64,000 nucleotides of DNA from Polaribacter sp. L3A8 (GTDB lineage: Bacteria > Bacteroidota > Bacteroidia > Flavobacteriales > Flavobacteriaceae): positions 3,888,501 through 3,952,500 of the forward strand of contig NZ_CP047026.1 of the NCBI RefSeq assembly GCF_009796785.1. Direction: 5' to 3'. The notes under the pieces are model-generated. The model had not been told where the DNA came from. It saw only the letters and a list, made by a program, of their open reading frames with translations, and searched no databases. Positions 41,106 through 51,216 of the stretch are shown piece by piece. The number at the start of each line of letters is the position of its first letter. Within the stretch, counting starts at the first letter, position 1. The translations under genes and the position numbers were made by a program.

Positions 41106-42452
41106 TTATTTAAATAATCTTTCTACAGTACTTACAGATTCTGGTAAACAGAATACAATTACTTTATCACCAGTTCTAATTTGTATGTCTCCTTCTGGCA
41201 TCAGTGCTTTTCCGTCTCTAATAATACCACCAAAAACAGCTTCTCTTGGAAATTTTAATTTTTTAATAGGACGTGCAGATACTTTTGCACCTTCTTGAAC
41301 TTCAAATTCAAAAACTTCTGCATCAATATTATGTAAATTAGCTAAGGCTACAATTTCTCCTTGTCTAATATGTCTAAAAATATTACTAGCAGCAATTAAT
41401 TTTTTATTGATTAAAGATTGAATTCCAATAGTTTGAGAAATATCAATATAATCCATGTTTTCTACCAAAGCAATTGTCTTTTTAACCCCTTTAGATTTTG
41501 CTACCAAACAAGACATAATATTAGTTTCAGAATTCCCTGTTACTGCAATAAAAGCGTCTGTTGCTCTAATATTCTCCTCTTCTAGAAGCTCTAAGTCCCT
41601 ACCATCACCATTAATAACTAAAGTATCACTAAGTTGTTCTGCTAGTAACTCTGCTTTCTCCTTGTTTTTTTCAATTAATTTTACTTTAAAATTATCTTTA
41701 CAAAGGTTACGAGCTGTTTTTTCACCAATACTACTACCACCCAGAATCATTACGTTTTTAATGTTTAATTGAGTTTTACCAATAATAGGGTAAAGATCTT
41801 TCATGCTATGGTTTGGTACGCAAAAATATACTTGATCATCTAATTGATACGTAGTATCTCCTCTCGGTATAATGGTTTGTGTAACACCCTGCCTTTTAAT
41901 TGCAATGGTTATAAAGTCTACATTAGAAAACTTTTCTTTAGCTTCTTGTACCGTTAAATCTAAAATTTGTGACTTATAAGTTAACGGAGTTCCCATAACA
42001 TTAAAAAGACCACTTTCAAAAGCAACGGTGTCATTAAAAGAAGACTGGTTTAACAGCATTTTAATTTCATTGGCAGCTAACTCCTGTGGAGAAATCATAA
42101 AATCTAAACCAAACTGTTTAAAATCTACTTCGCAATTATTTAAAAATTCTGGATTGTCTATTCTTGCAATTGTCTTTTTTACTCCCAAAGATTTTCCAAT
42201 AACAGAAATTGTAAAATTTGTGTTTTGGCTATCTGTAACGGCAATTAATAAATCTGCAGTGTCAATACCAATTTCTTTTAATAACTTAATAGAAGTGGCA
42301 TCCCCTTTTTTTGTAATAACGTCTAAATGACTGTTTAGGTATTCTAGTTTTTCACCATCAAAATCGATGATATACGTATCTTGAGATTCGTAAGAAAGAA
42401 GTTTAGCTAAGTGAAAACCAACGTCTCCAGCACCAGCTATGATAATTTTCAT
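41106..42452 (-). CDS. trkA: TrkA-type NAD-binding potassium uptake regulator
   Basis: The 448-residue cytoplasmic protein has two tandem RCK units. Each holds an NAD-binding Rossmann fold: MKIIIAGAGDVGFHLAKLL (1-19) and NVMILGGSSIGEKTARNL (about 231-248). Each is followed by a TrkA-C domain (about 140-220 and 370-448). It gates the TrkH channel in response to nucleotides. The last part (REAVFGGIIRDGKALMPEGDIQIRTGDKVIVFCLP) is complete. It is the first gene of a two-gene operon. Confidence 0.95.
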   Translation of the reverse strand: MKIIIAGAGDVGFHLAKLLSYESQDTYIIDFDGEKLEYLNSHLDVITKKGDATSIKLLKEIGIDTADLLIAVTDSQNTNFTISVIGKSLGVKKTIARIDNPEFLNNCEVDFKQFGLDFMISPQELAANEIKMLLNQSSFNDTVAFESGLFNVMGTPLTYKSQILDLTVQEAKEKFSNVDFITIAIKRQGVTQTIIPRGDTTYQLDDQVYFCVPNHSMKDLYPIIGKTQLNIKNVMILGGSSIGEKTARNLCKDNFKVKLIEKNKEKAELLAEQLSDTLVINGDGRDLELLEEENIRATDAFIAVTGNSETNIMSCLVAKSKGVKKTIALVENMDYIDISQTIGIQSLINKKLIAASNIFRHIRQGEIVALANLHNIDAEVFEFEVQEGAKVSARPIKKLKFPREAVFGGIIRDGKALMPEGDIQIRTGDKVIVFCLPESVSTVERLFK

Positions 42453-42637
42453 ATGCTAAATATAGTAATAAGGGGCAAAGATATAAAGAGTTTCCGTGTA
42501 AATGATAATTTTACTAAAATATTCAGTTTTATTCAGAATTCAAGTTTTTATTATTTTCTATAAAAAGATGATAAATATCTTTTTTTATAGAAAATAGAAA
42601 CTTTAGTTTTACTGTTATAATCTATAAAACTTCTTTT

Positions 42638-44902
42638 GTGAAATTAAAAGACATATACGCTCTTATCTTTTTTAAAATAAGCTTATTTTTTGTTTTTCAG
42701 TTTTTGATTTTTACTTTTTTTTCTTGTGATAAAAAGGTAGAATACAAAGAAGTTGAAAAGGATAAAGGTGTTTTTATTTCTGGTGAAATGATTCCAGATA
42801 GTCACTTTTTAGGAGATCAAAAATGTAAAGAATGCCATCAAGATCAATTTAAAAAATGGAAAGGTTCTGATCATGATAAAGCAATGGATCTTGCAGACAG
42901 TATTTCTGTTTTAGCTGATTTTAACAATCAAAAATTTACAAGTCAAGGTGTAACTTCTCGCTTTTATAAAAAAGGAAAAGATTTTTATGTAAATACTGAT
43001 GGTCCAGATGGTAAAAACCATAATTATAAAATTGTATATACTTTTGGGGTCACTCCTTTACAACAATATATTGTTCAATTTCCTAATGGTCATTATCAAT
43101 GTTTAAGAACCGCTTGGGATTCTGTTAAAAATAAATGGTTCGATCTGTATCCAGATTTCAAAGTTGTACATTCAGAATGGTTGCATTGGTCTAGAGGTGG
43201 TTTAAATTGGAATAACATGTGTTCTGATTGTCATTCTACTAATGTTCGTAAAAATTACGATGAAAAAACACATAGCTACAATACTAAATTTGCAATTATT
43301 AATGTAAACTGTGAAGCGTGTCATGGTCCAGGAAAACAACATATTTCTGATGTTGAGAAGCTTGGCGAAAAATATGTTGCAAGCGGAACTTTTCAAATGA
43401 CTACAAGTACAACTCCGAGAGAATTGGTAGATGAATGTGCGCGTTGTCACATGAGAAGAGAGCAGTTTTCTGAGTTTTTTAATTTTGAAGGAACACTGCT
43501 AGATCATTATTATCCGCAACTTTTAGAAGAAAGATTGTACCAAGCAGACGGACAAATTTTAGATGAAGATTATGTATATGGTTCTTTTTTACAAAGTAAA
43601 ATGTATCAAAATAATGTTACCTGTACCAATTGCCATGATGCACACACATTAAAACTAAAGTTTGATGGAAATAAGCTGTGTGCCCAATGCCATGCTCCAG
43701 AAAAGTTTGATACACCAGAACATCACTTTCATCAACCAAATACAGAGGGAGCAAAATGTATAAATTGTCATATGCCAGGTAGATTTTATATGGGGAATGA
43801 TTTTAGAAGAGATCATAGTTTTAGAATACCTAGACCAGATTTAAGTGTAAAATACGGTACTCCAAATGCTTGTGCAGGTTGTCATAAAGATAAAGATGAT
43901 GTTTGGGCGGCAAAAAGCTTTAAAAAATTATTTGGAGAAGTAGATTCTATTCATTATTCAGAGAAATTAGCACCAGGAATTACCATGCAACCTAATGGAC
44001 ATGTAGGATTAATTGAATTGATGTACGATAAACATCAACCTGAAATTGTAAGAGCATCAGCAACAAAAGTGCTTTCAAATTATAATGCACAAAATTTTGT
44101 ACAAGATTATATATCTCTTCTAAATGATGATTCTGCTTTAGTGAGAGGAGCAAGTGTAGATGTTTTAAGTAGTATGAATACAACGAATTATACGTCTTAT
44201 TTTTTACCGTTATTAGAAGACCCTAAAAGAAGTATTAGAATAAAAACTTTTTATGGATTAGGAGGTGTTGCTGAAACTGATATTCCTGAAGTTTACAAAG
44301 AAAGTTATGCAAAAGTAAAGAAAGAGTTTTATCTACATTTAAAAACAAATGCAGATTTTGTAGGCACAAGGATGAAAAAAGGAGATTATTATTTAAAACA
44401 AGGAAACATAACAAAAGCAATAGAAAGTTTTGAAAGTGCCTTGGCTATTGATAATATTAACAATCAAATTCGTTTAAATTTAGCAACCTTATATTATAAT
44501 AATAAAGAATATAAAAAAGCAGAAGAGGCATTTACAACTGTTATTGAACAAGAACCTACTTATGGACCTGTTTATTATTCTTTAGCTCTAATGTATGCAG
44601 AGTTAAATAGAGTAGACGAAGCCATTGTTCAACTTAAAAAAGCAATTATAATAATGCCAGAAAATATTCGTGTTTACTATAATTTGGGGTTATTATATGA
44701 TAAAAAACAAGATTATAAAAACGGTGAAAAAACATTGATTTCTGGTCTTAAAGTAGAAGCTACAAATGAAGGTTTATTGTATGCGTTAGCTTATTTATAT
44801 TCTAAATCTAATCAAAAAGAAAAAGCAAAAAATATTGTAAAGAGATTAATTGAATTGTACCCAAACAACCAACAGTATCCAAATTTTTTAAATCAATTAT
44901 AA
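42638..44902 (+). CDS. Octaheme c-type cytochrome with HEAT-like and TPR repeats
   Basis: This 754-residue exported protein starts at a GTG, with a lipoprotein-like leader (FQFLIFTFFSCDKK). Eight CxxCH heme sites are visible: CKECH, CSDCH, CEACH, CARCH, CTNCH, CAQCH, CINCH and CAGCH (about residues 62-416). Next come a HEAT-like part (HQPEIVRASATKVLSNY, SALVRGASVDVLSSM) and at least four TPR units (about 585-750, e.g. GNITKAIESFESALAIDNINNQIRLNLA). It is probably a periplasmic or outer-surface electron-transfer protein; relatives are annotated as multiheme cytochromes of the c-554 or nitrite-reductase-like group. The electron donor and acceptor are unknown and no other respiratory gene is next to it. 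Confidence 0.9.
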   Translation: MKLKDIYALIFFKISLFFVFQFLIFTFFSCDKKVEYKEVEKDKGVFISGEMIPDSHFLGDQKCKECHQDQFKKWKGSDHDKAMDLADSISVLADFNNQKFTSQGVTSRFYKKGKDFYVNTDGPDGKNHNYKIVYTFGVTPLQQYIVQFPNGHYQCLRTAWDSVKNKWFDLYPDFKVVHSEWLHWSRGGLNWNNMCSDCHSTNVRKNYDEKTHSYNTKFAIINVNCEACHGPGKQHISDVEKLGEKYVASGTFQMTTSTTPRELVDECARCHMRREQFSEFFNFEGTLLDHYYPQLLEERLYQADGQILDEDYVYGSFLQSKMYQNNVTCTNCHDAHTLKLKFDGNKLCAQCHAPEKFDTPEHHFHQPNTEGAKCINCHMPGRFYMGNDFRRDHSFRIPRPDLSVKYGTPNACAGCHKDKDDVWAAKSFKKLFGEVDSIHYSEKLAPGITMQPNGHVGLIELMYDKHQPEIVRASATKVLSNYNAQNFVQDYISLLNDDSALVRGASVDVLSSMNTTNYTSYFLPLLEDPKRSIRIKTFYGLGGVAETDIPEVYKESYAKVKKEFYLHLKTNADFVGTRMKKGDYYLKQGNITKAIESFESALAIDNINNQIRLNLATLYYNNKEYKKAEEAFTTVIEQEPTYGPVYYSLALMYAELNRVDEAIVQLKKAIIIMPENIRVYYNLGLLYDKKQDYKNGEKTLISGLKVEATNEGLLYALAYLYSKSNQKEKAKNIVKRLIELYPNNQQYPNFLNQL

Positions 44903-44998
44903 TTACACTAAGATAGTTTAGGGTATTAAACGTTAAAGCACTCTAAGATACCTAAAAGTTAAGTTAATTTCATTTTTGTATTTTTATAAAAAAAGAAA

Positions 44999-45685
44999 AT
45001 GGAAAAGTTAACTATTAAATCTTGGGCTTTAGACGATCGGCCAAGAGAAAAACTGTTAGCAAAAGGGAAGTCTGTACTTTCTGATGCAGAATTAATAGCT
45101 ATTCTTATTGGTTCTGGCAATAGACAAGAAAGTGCCGTTGCATTATCAAAAAGAATTTTACAATCTGTTGATGGAAACATTAATGAGTTAGCAAAACTAA
45201 CTGTAGAAAAACTGACTACGTTTAAAGGTATTGGAGAAGCCAAGGCAATTGCTATTATTACTGCTTTAGAGTTAGGAAAAAGAAGACAGTTAGAAATAGC
45301 TTTAGAGAAACCAAAGATTACCTGTAGTAAAGATGGTTTTAGTTTAATGCAACCCGTTATTGGAGATTTAGAACACGAAGAATTTTGGGTGCTGTTTTTA
45401 AATAATTCTAACAAAGTTTTGGCAAAAAGCCAGATAAGTAAAGGTGGTTTAACCGCTACAGTGGTAGATGTAAGGTTATTGTTTAAGAGAGCGTTAGAAT
45501 TGGCGTCTGTGGCAATGATTGTATGTCATAATCATCCGTCAGGAAAATTACAACCTAGTAATGCTGATAAGCAACTCACTCAAAAAATAAAAGAAGCCGG
45601 AAACACTTTAGATATAAAGCTGCTAGATCATTTAATAATTACCGAAAAAGCGTATTTTAGCTTTGCAGATGAGGGGCATTTGTAG
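44999..45685 (+). CDS. radC: RadC/JAB-domain protein
   Basis: The 228-residue protein is of full family length. It has an N-terminal helix-hairpin-helix-like part (SWALDDRPREKLLAKGKSVLSDAELIAILIGSG, about 8-40; LTTFKGIGEAKAIAI, about 70-85). The C-terminal JAB-type metal site contains MIVCHNHPSGKLQPSNADKQLT (about 178-199). The name comes from an old, doubtful link to DNA repair. The family is now seen as JAB/MPN metalloproteins of uncertain substrate. Confidence 0.93.
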   Translation: MEKLTIKSWALDDRPREKLLAKGKSVLSDAELIAILIGSGNRQESAVALSKRILQSVDGNINELAKLTVEKLTTFKGIGEAKAIAIITALELGKRRQLEIALEKPKITCSKDGFSLMQPVIGDLEHEEFWVLFLNNSNKVLAKSQISKGGLTATVVDVRLLFKRALELASVAMIVCHNHPSGKLQPSNADKQLTQKIKEAGNTLDIKLLDHLIITEKAYFSFADEGHL

Positions 45686-45750
45686 CCCTCAGTTTTCAGT
45701 TAGTACTATACTGAATATTACAAAATGACTACTGCTAACGTAAACAAAAA

Positions 45751-47055
45751 ATGATATTAATTTATACACATAAAATTACACCAAGAATTCGCTATGTTTT
45801 TAAGCATATTCTTACACGAACTTTATTAATTTCCGTAGATTTTACTTCTAAGATTGAAGAGTTTGTTGCTTTTAATGGTCCTAAAATGACCTATACAAAA
45901 ACACCTTTAGGAAATGAGTTTTTTGTAAAAAGTAACAGCTTACTTTTTGAGCAAGGTGTTAATGATATGGAAATTTCTATTCAAAAATGGGATGAAGTTC
46001 CTTGTTTTTTTAAGGCAGGGCCTAAGTCTTCTATTCCTTTTGATGTTTTTGCAGCAAGTTTTTATTTAATTACTAGATATGAAGAATATTTACCGCATGT
46101 TAAAGACGTTCATGGTCGTTATACAGCAGATCAAAGTTTAGCGTACAAATATCGATTTTTAGAAAAGCCAGTAGTGGATATTTGGGCGTATAAATTGTTG
46201 GAAGCTTTAAAAGAAAAGTTTCCAGAATATAAATATAAAAAACGCAAATACGAGTTTATTTCTACAGTAGATATAGACAATGCTTACGCTTATAAATATA
46301 AAAGTTTAGTAAGAAGTGTAGGTGGCTTTTTAAATGATTTAGTACAATTTAAGCTCTTTAATGTTTGGAATCGGTTTGCAGTTACCTTCAACATAAAAAA
46401 TGATCCTTTTGATACTTTTCAAAGAATTTTAAAAGTTAGAAAAGAACAAAAAATTAAAACTATTTTCTTCTTTTTAATAGGTGATTATACCACTTTTGAT
46501 ACCAATGTTTCTGCATCAAAAAGAAAATACAGATTACTTATTAAAGAAATGGTAGATTATGCAAAAGTTGGTTTACATCCTTCTTATTTTACCATGAATA
46601 ATGCACCGTTATTAAAAAAAGAAAAACTTAGGTTAGAAGAAATTATCAATTCGCCAATTCAAAGATCTAGACAACATTATTTACGATTTAGTTTACCAGA
46701 TACCTATCAAAATTTAATAGATTTAGAAGTAGAAGAAGATTATTCTATGGGATACGCAAGTAATGTAGGTTTTAGAGCAAGCACCTGTACACCATTCTAT
46801 TTTTACGATTTAGATTTTGAAATTCAAACACCATTAAAAGTATTTCCTTTTGCTTTAATGGATACTACTTTAAATGATTATATGAAACTAACACCCAAAC
46901 AATCTTTGGGTAGAATTAGAGATATAAAGAATGAAGTAAAAGCTGTTAACGGAACTTTTATCACCCTATTTCATAATGAAAGTTTAAGTGATTATTTACG
47001 ATGGAAAGGTTGGAAAAGATTGTATGAATCTATGATTAAAATAGCCGTTTCATAA
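45751..47055 (+). CDS. Polysaccharide-deacetylase-like protein of a surface-glycan group
   Basis: The 434-residue protein fits the flavobacterial polysaccharide deacetylase family (DUF7033 N-terminus). The N-terminal half has IPFDVFAASFYLITRYEEYL (about 90-110). The deacetylase-like half has STVDIDNAYAYKYK (about 171-184), in place of the usual TFDD metal site, then VGLHPSYF (about 271-278), GYASNVGFRAST and FITLFHNESLSDY. A His at VGLHPSYF and Asp-Ile-Asp at the strand end could hold a metal. It is followed by a FemAB-like gene (one-base gap), so both act in the same surface-polysaccharide pathway. Confidence 0.82.
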   Translation: MILIYTHKITPRIRYVFKHILTRTLLISVDFTSKIEEFVAFNGPKMTYTKTPLGNEFFVKSNSLLFEQGVNDMEISIQKWDEVPCFFKAGPKSSIPFDVFAASFYLITRYEEYLPHVKDVHGRYTADQSLAYKYRFLEKPVVDIWAYKLLEALKEKFPEYKYKKRKYEFISTVDIDNAYAYKYKSLVRSVGGFLNDLVQFKLFNVWNRFAVTFNIKNDPFDTFQRILKVRKEQKIKTIFFFLIGDYTTFDTNVSASKRKYRLLIKEMVDYAKVGLHPSYFTMNNAPLLKKEKLRLEEIINSPIQRSRQHYLRFSLPDTYQNLIDLEVEEDYSMGYASNVGFRASTCTPFYFYDLDFEIQTPLKVFPFALMDTTLNDYMKLTPKQSLGRIRDIKNEVKAVNGTFITLFHNESLSDYLRWKGWKRLYESMIKIAVS

Positions 47056-47056
47056 A

Positions 47057-47944
47057 ATGATTCAATACATAAAAAGAAAAGATTTAGATGTTGAAAAATA
47101 TGATGCTTGTATAGAAAATTCTATTCAATCTAGAATTTATGCATTTTCTTGGTATTTAGATATTGTTGCAGAAAACTGGGGTGTTTTAGTTTTAGATGAT
47201 TATAAAGCTGTAATGCCAATTCCTTGGAAGAAAAAATACGGAATAAAGTATTGTGCGCAACCATTATTTAGCCAACAATTAGGTGTTTTTTCAATAGAAA
47301 AAATTACTGAAAGTTTACAAGAACAAATGATTACAATTGTTTCAGACAAATTTGTAAAGTTTTCTCTTAATTTTAATGCTGATAATTCTTTAACTTCTAA
47401 AAATATAGTTTCTATGAAGAACTATATTTTAGAATTAAACCTGCCTTATGAAACACTTTTTAAATCCTTTTCTAAAGGAAGGAAACATGCTGTTAAAGTT
47501 GGCGAAAAAAAGAACTTGTCCATTAAAAATACTACAATAGCAGCCTTAATAAATATTCAGAACAAGTTTTATAATTATCCGGGGTTTTCTGCAAAAAAGT
47601 TATCTGAGATTTCTAAAACGACTTTAAAAACAAACAACGGACTTGTTCTTGGTGTTTTTAAAGATGATGTATTAATTGGTGGTGGATTATTTTTAAAATC
47701 TAATAATAGAATTACGTATCTTTTTTCTGCCTTTATTGATGAAGGAAGGAAATTGCAAGCAGCCAGCTTTTTAATTAAAAGCATTATTAAAAGAAATGAA
47801 AATTCTAATTTTATTTTAGATTTCGAAGGAGGGAATTTACCAAATACGGCTATTTTCTTTAAAGGTTTTGGAGCAAAGTTTGAAGAATATCAACAATTTA
47901 CTTCTCGGAAATTTCCTTTTAATTTAGGCTTTTTTAATAAGTAG
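47057..47944 (+). CDS. FemAB/GNAT-like transferase
   Basis: The 295-residue protein has the fold pattern of FemAB/GNAT-type acyl- or aminoacyl-transferases. An N-terminal half begins IQSRIYAFSWYLDIVAENWGVLVLDDYKAVMPIPWKKKYG (about 24-63). It is followed by FKSFSKGRKHAVKVGEKKNLSIK (about 135-158) and a C-terminal half with GLVLGVFKDDVLIGGGLFLKSNNRITYLFSAF and NFILDFEGGNLPNTAIFFKGFGAKFEEYQ. Such proteins modify cell-wall or surface glycans. It is coupled to the deacetylase-like gene and overlaps the convergent flippase gene by 21 bases. Confidence 0.75.
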   Translation: MIQYIKRKDLDVEKYDACIENSIQSRIYAFSWYLDIVAENWGVLVLDDYKAVMPIPWKKKYGIKYCAQPLFSQQLGVFSIEKITESLQEQMITIVSDKFVKFSLNFNADNSLTSKNIVSMKNYILELNLPYETLFKSFSKGRKHAVKVGEKKNLSIKNTTIAALINIQNKFYNYPGFSAKKLSEISKTTLKTNNGLVLGVFKDDVLIGGGLFLKSNNRITYLFSAFIDEGRKLQAASFLIKSIIKRNENSNFILDFEGGNLPNTAIFFKGFGAKFEEYQQFTSRKFPFNLGFFNK

Positions 47945-49189
47945 TTTCTTGTATAGAAACCAAAACCAAAATAAGGAGATAATTCCTGTAAACCACATTA
48001 ATATAGCAGAAGTAATTGCAGCTCCTTTTATGCCATATTTAGGAATTAAATAATAATTACTACACACATTTATTAAAAGAGCAACACTAGCAATGTAATA
48101 GTTTATATGTGCTTTACCAATTGATGACAGTAGATTTCCGAACAATCCTCTAAAAATATAAATTCCGGTAATTCCTATCATCAGAATTAAAAAAGTATCT
48201 ACAAATTGTGTAAAATTAGGATCAAGAAGTGTTAGAATTTGTGCTGCAAATAAATAGCTAAATAAAAGCATTATGCAACTTGTTATCAAAAAGAATAACA
48301 TATAACTTTTTATATAGTTAACAATGTACTTTTTATCGTAAATGTTTTCTGTAAAAGTAACAAAATCAGTAGCAATAAATACGCGTGGTAAAAAGAGTAA
48401 ACTAAACGGAATTAGAGATATGTATCTGTAATTTGTAACCATTACAGTATCTTCTAATAAGTGGCCAATTAACAGAATATCAATTACAAAAAGTAATTGA
48501 GTTAGCACGTTAGACAAGCTTGCAAAAAAGCCGTATCTCCAAAATGAAAAATTGGTAATTGATAATTTTGTTTTTGATTTAAAATCAATATTCAATTTCT
48601 TTATAAATAAGAGAGATGCTAGTAAAGGTGTTATTAAAAGCGCTATTGCATATCCCGTTTCTTTAAAGAAATAACTCAATAAAAACACACTGAATAAAAT
48701 GATTATGCTATGTGTTAGTTCTGTGTAAGCAAATGATTTATTGTTATGTTGTAGTCTAAATTGAGCTCTTATAATTTCAAAAATAAAAGAAGGTAGAATT
48801 ATAAATGATAAAATAATTACATATAGTTGTGTGTTTTCAAATTTAAAAGTGATGAAAAAACTACTAATGATTATAAGTGCAATTAAAACTATAGAAGCTA
48901 ATATACCTTTATTAAAAACATATAAAAACAGACTGTTTTTTTCTTCTTTTTCTTTTAATAAAGCACCATATCTTATTAAACTTTGGTGTAATCCCAGACC
49001 ACTAATAGGTATTAAGAAAACAATAATATTGTAAGCAAAAAGTACAACGCCGAGCTCGTTATTAGAAATTAATTTTAATGCCAACCAAGAAGCAATGAAA
49101 GAGAATAATCTTGCAAATACTGTGGCTAGAAAAACATAGCTTCCTTTTCTGCCTAAAAAATTTGAAATATATGTTTTTAATAAATTCAA
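47924..49189 (-). CDS. Wzx-type polysaccharide flippase
   Basis: The 421-residue membrane protein has about 12 to 14 membrane helices and the MATE-like oligosaccharide flippase start NFLGRKGSYVFLATVFARLFSFIASWLALKLIS, then VVLFAYNIIVFLIPISGLGLHQSLIRYG. It moves lipid-linked oligosaccharide across the inner membrane. It is transcribed with the glycosyltransferase gene upstream, one base apart, and forms one pathway with the deacetylase and FemAB-like genes. Confidence 0.88.
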   Translation of the reverse strand: MNLLKTYISNFLGRKGSYVFLATVFARLFSFIASWLALKLISNNELGVVLFAYNIIVFLIPISGLGLHQSLIRYGALLKEKEEKNSLFLYVFNKGILASIVLIALIIISSFFITFKFENTQLYVIILSFIILPSFIFEIIRAQFRLQHNNKSFAYTELTHSIIILFSVFLLSYFFKETGYAIALLITPLLASLLFIKKLNIDFKSKTKLSITNFSFWRYGFFASLSNVLTQLLFVIDILLIGHLLEDTVMVTNYRYISLIPFSLLFLPRVFIATDFVTFTENIYDKKYIVNYIKSYMLFFLITSCIMLLFSYLFAAQILTLLDPNFTQFVDTFLILMIGITGIYIFRGLFGNLLSSIGKAHINYYIASVALLINVCSNYYLIPKYGIKGAAITSAILMWFTGIISLFWFWFLYKKLLIKKA

Positions 49190-49190
49190 G

Positions 49191-50360
49191 CTATCTTTTT
49201 AATGATTTGTAATAAAGTAAAGAAAATTTATTAGAAATTACTTTTTTATTAAATTGTTGTTTAACAAATGTATGCATATTGGTAATGTTTAAATCAGCAA
49301 AAAGTGTTTTATAATTTAGAATTGACTTTAATAATAACTCCTCATTTTTTACTGGAATTATTTTGCAAAAAGGTACATTTTTAAAATCTAAAGCAATTCC
49401 TGTATTTGTCGATATAACAGGAGTTCCACAAGCAATTGCCTCGGGAATTACAATTCCAAAAGTTTCATAATTACTAAAAGAAATACAAATGGAAGCTTTT
49501 TGCAAATGATGAACAATTTCTGAATGACTTTGATGTTTTAAAAATGAAATTTTACAATTTTTGATGTCTAGTTCTTTTATGTATTCTTTGTATTGATTAC
49601 CGTTATTACCAATAAAATTCCATTCAAAATAATCTAGTTTTTTACTTAAAGATTTTGCTACACGTAACATCCCTTTTATATTTTTGTGTTCTTCTTTTAG
49701 ACTAGAAATATGTATTAATTTTAAAAAAGAGGCTTCTTTTTTGCTTGGGATAAATAACTCTGTGTCAATAATATTAGGAATAACCTCATAGTTTCCTTTA
49801 AAACCTAAATCCTTAAGATCTTTATAAAGATAGTTACTTACTGGACAAATAGCAAAAGATTTTCTTACAATGTGTTTAGATATTTGCTTCTCCCAAAAAG
49901 TAATTTTAGTGTTTGAACTTTTTAAATAACCGGTGTAATGTTCCGAAATTATATATGGAATTTTTTTTAACCATTTTAAATACAAACTAAATATACCGAA
50001 AGGAAATATTTCATTAAGATGAATAATATCTATCGATGCCGTTTTCTGTATTAAAATATTAAAACTTTTTATAAATAGTAATAGTTTTTTAAATGGGTTT
50101 TTAGAGTATTTTAGGTAAGCTATATGAGTTTCAATACCATTAATAACTTCACTTGTATATGTTGTGTTTTTTTTATTTTTTTGATCAGTAATAATATGGA
50201 TAACGGTTACGTTATGTTTTAAAGAAACAGCTTCTGCATGTCTTTGAATAAAGTCTCCATTAGTTGGTAAAACTCTAGAAGGATACCAGCCACATAAAAA
50301 TAAAACGTTCAGTTTATTGCTCAAAAAAGTTAGTTTGGTGGTTGCAAATATAACGCACAA
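49191..50360 (-). CDS. Family 4 glycosyltransferase
   Basis: The 389-residue protein is a GT-B glycosyltransferase. The N-terminal domain has KLNVLFLCGWYPSRVLPTNGDFIQRHA (about 16-42). The C-terminal domain carries the donor-sugar pattern CISFSNYETFGIVIPEAIACGTPVIST (about 287-313), with the E(x7)E retaining motif. It probably adds a sugar to a surface polysaccharide. The start is uncertain. The frame has no ATG; the TTG at 50360 is far upstream, and the TTG at 50324 places the first strand at the expected position. Confidence 0.87.
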   Translation of the reverse strand: MCVIFATTKLTFLSNKLNVLFLCGWYPSRVLPTNGDFIQRHAEAVSLKHNVTVIHIITDQKNKKNTTYTSEVINGIETHIAYLKYSKNPFKKLLLFIKSFNILIQKTASIDIIHLNEIFPFGIFSLYLKWLKKIPYIISEHYTGYLKSSNTKITFWEKQISKHIVRKSFAICPVSNYLYKDLKDLGFKGNYEVIPNIIDTELFIPSKKEASFLKLIHISSLKEEHKNIKGMLRVAKSLSKKLDYFEWNFIGNNGNQYKEYIKELDIKNCKISFLKHQSHSEIVHHLQKASICISFSNYETFGIVIPEAIACGTPVISTNTGIALDFKNVPFCKIIPVKNEELLLKSILNYKTLFADLNITNMHTFVKQQFNKKVISNKFSLLYYKSLKR

Positions 50361-50398
50361 TAGTCTTATTTATTATTAATAATTTATACTTTTATCGG

Positions 50399-51082
50399 AT
50401 GGATATACAACACGTCTTTTTTGATTTAGATCACACTTTATGGGATTTCGAAAAAAATTCTGACTTAACGTTTCAGAAAATATTTATTAAAAATGATATT
50501 TCTTTAGAGGTAGATACCTTTTTAAAGGTTTATAAACCTTTAAATCTTCAATATTGGAAATTATTTAGTGAAGAAAAAGTAACTAAAAATGAGTTGAGGT
50601 ATGGGAGATTAAAAGATACTTTTATCGCTTTAAATTATAAAGTTTCAGATGATTTAATAGATGATATTGCTATTAAATATTTAGAATACCTTCCTGATTT
50701 TAATCATCTTTTTGATGGGACTTTTGAGATCTTAGACTATTTAAAAGATAAATATCAGTTGCATATCATTACCAATGGTTTTGATGAAGTACAGCATAAA
50801 AAAATGAAGAGCTCTAATATTTATCATTATTTTGATAAAATTATTACATCAGAATCGGTAGGTGTTAAAAAACCGAATTTAAAAGTGTTTAATTATGCTT
50901 TAGATATTGCAAAAGCCAATAAAAACAATTCAATAATGATTGGAGATAATTTAGATGCAGACATAAAGGGAGCCTTAAATGCAGGTATGCAAGCTATTCA
51001 TTGTAATTTTGATAACAAAATATTAAGCAATAGCTTAGTAACATCAGTTACTTCTCTTTTAGAAATTAAACAATATCTTTAA
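50399..51082 (+). CDS. YjjG-type noncanonical pyrimidine nucleotidase (HAD)
   Basis: The 227-residue protein is of the haloacid-dehalogenase superfamily. Motif I is VFFDLDHTLWDFEKN (about 7-21), motif II LHIITNGFDE (about 117-126), motif III Lys in SVGVKKPNLKVF (about 150-161) and motif IV MIGDNLDADIKGA (about 178-190). The LWDFEKNS start is specific for YjjG, which hydrolyses noncanonical pyrimidine nucleotides such as 5-halo-dUMP and so limits mutagenic incorporation. The role in this organism is inferred from the family. Confidence 0.9.
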   Translation: MDIQHVFFDLDHTLWDFEKNSDLTFQKIFIKNDISLEVDTFLKVYKPLNLQYWKLFSEEKVTKNELRYGRLKDTFIALNYKVSDDLIDDIAIKYLEYLPDFNHLFDGTFEILDYLKDKYQLHIITNGFDEVQHKKMKSSNIYHYFDKIITSESVGVKKPNLKVFNYALDIAKANKNNSIMIGDNLDADIKGALNAGMQAIHCNFDNKILSNSLVTSVTSLLEIKQYL

Positions 51083-51216
51083 TTTTATACTATTTAAGAG
51101 CTCAATTATAAAAGTTAATTATTGTATAATAATTGATAATATTACTCAATTTAACGATATTGCGTTTGCAAATAGTATTTCTTTATAATTAGAAATTAAT
51201 TTAATATTCAATTAAA

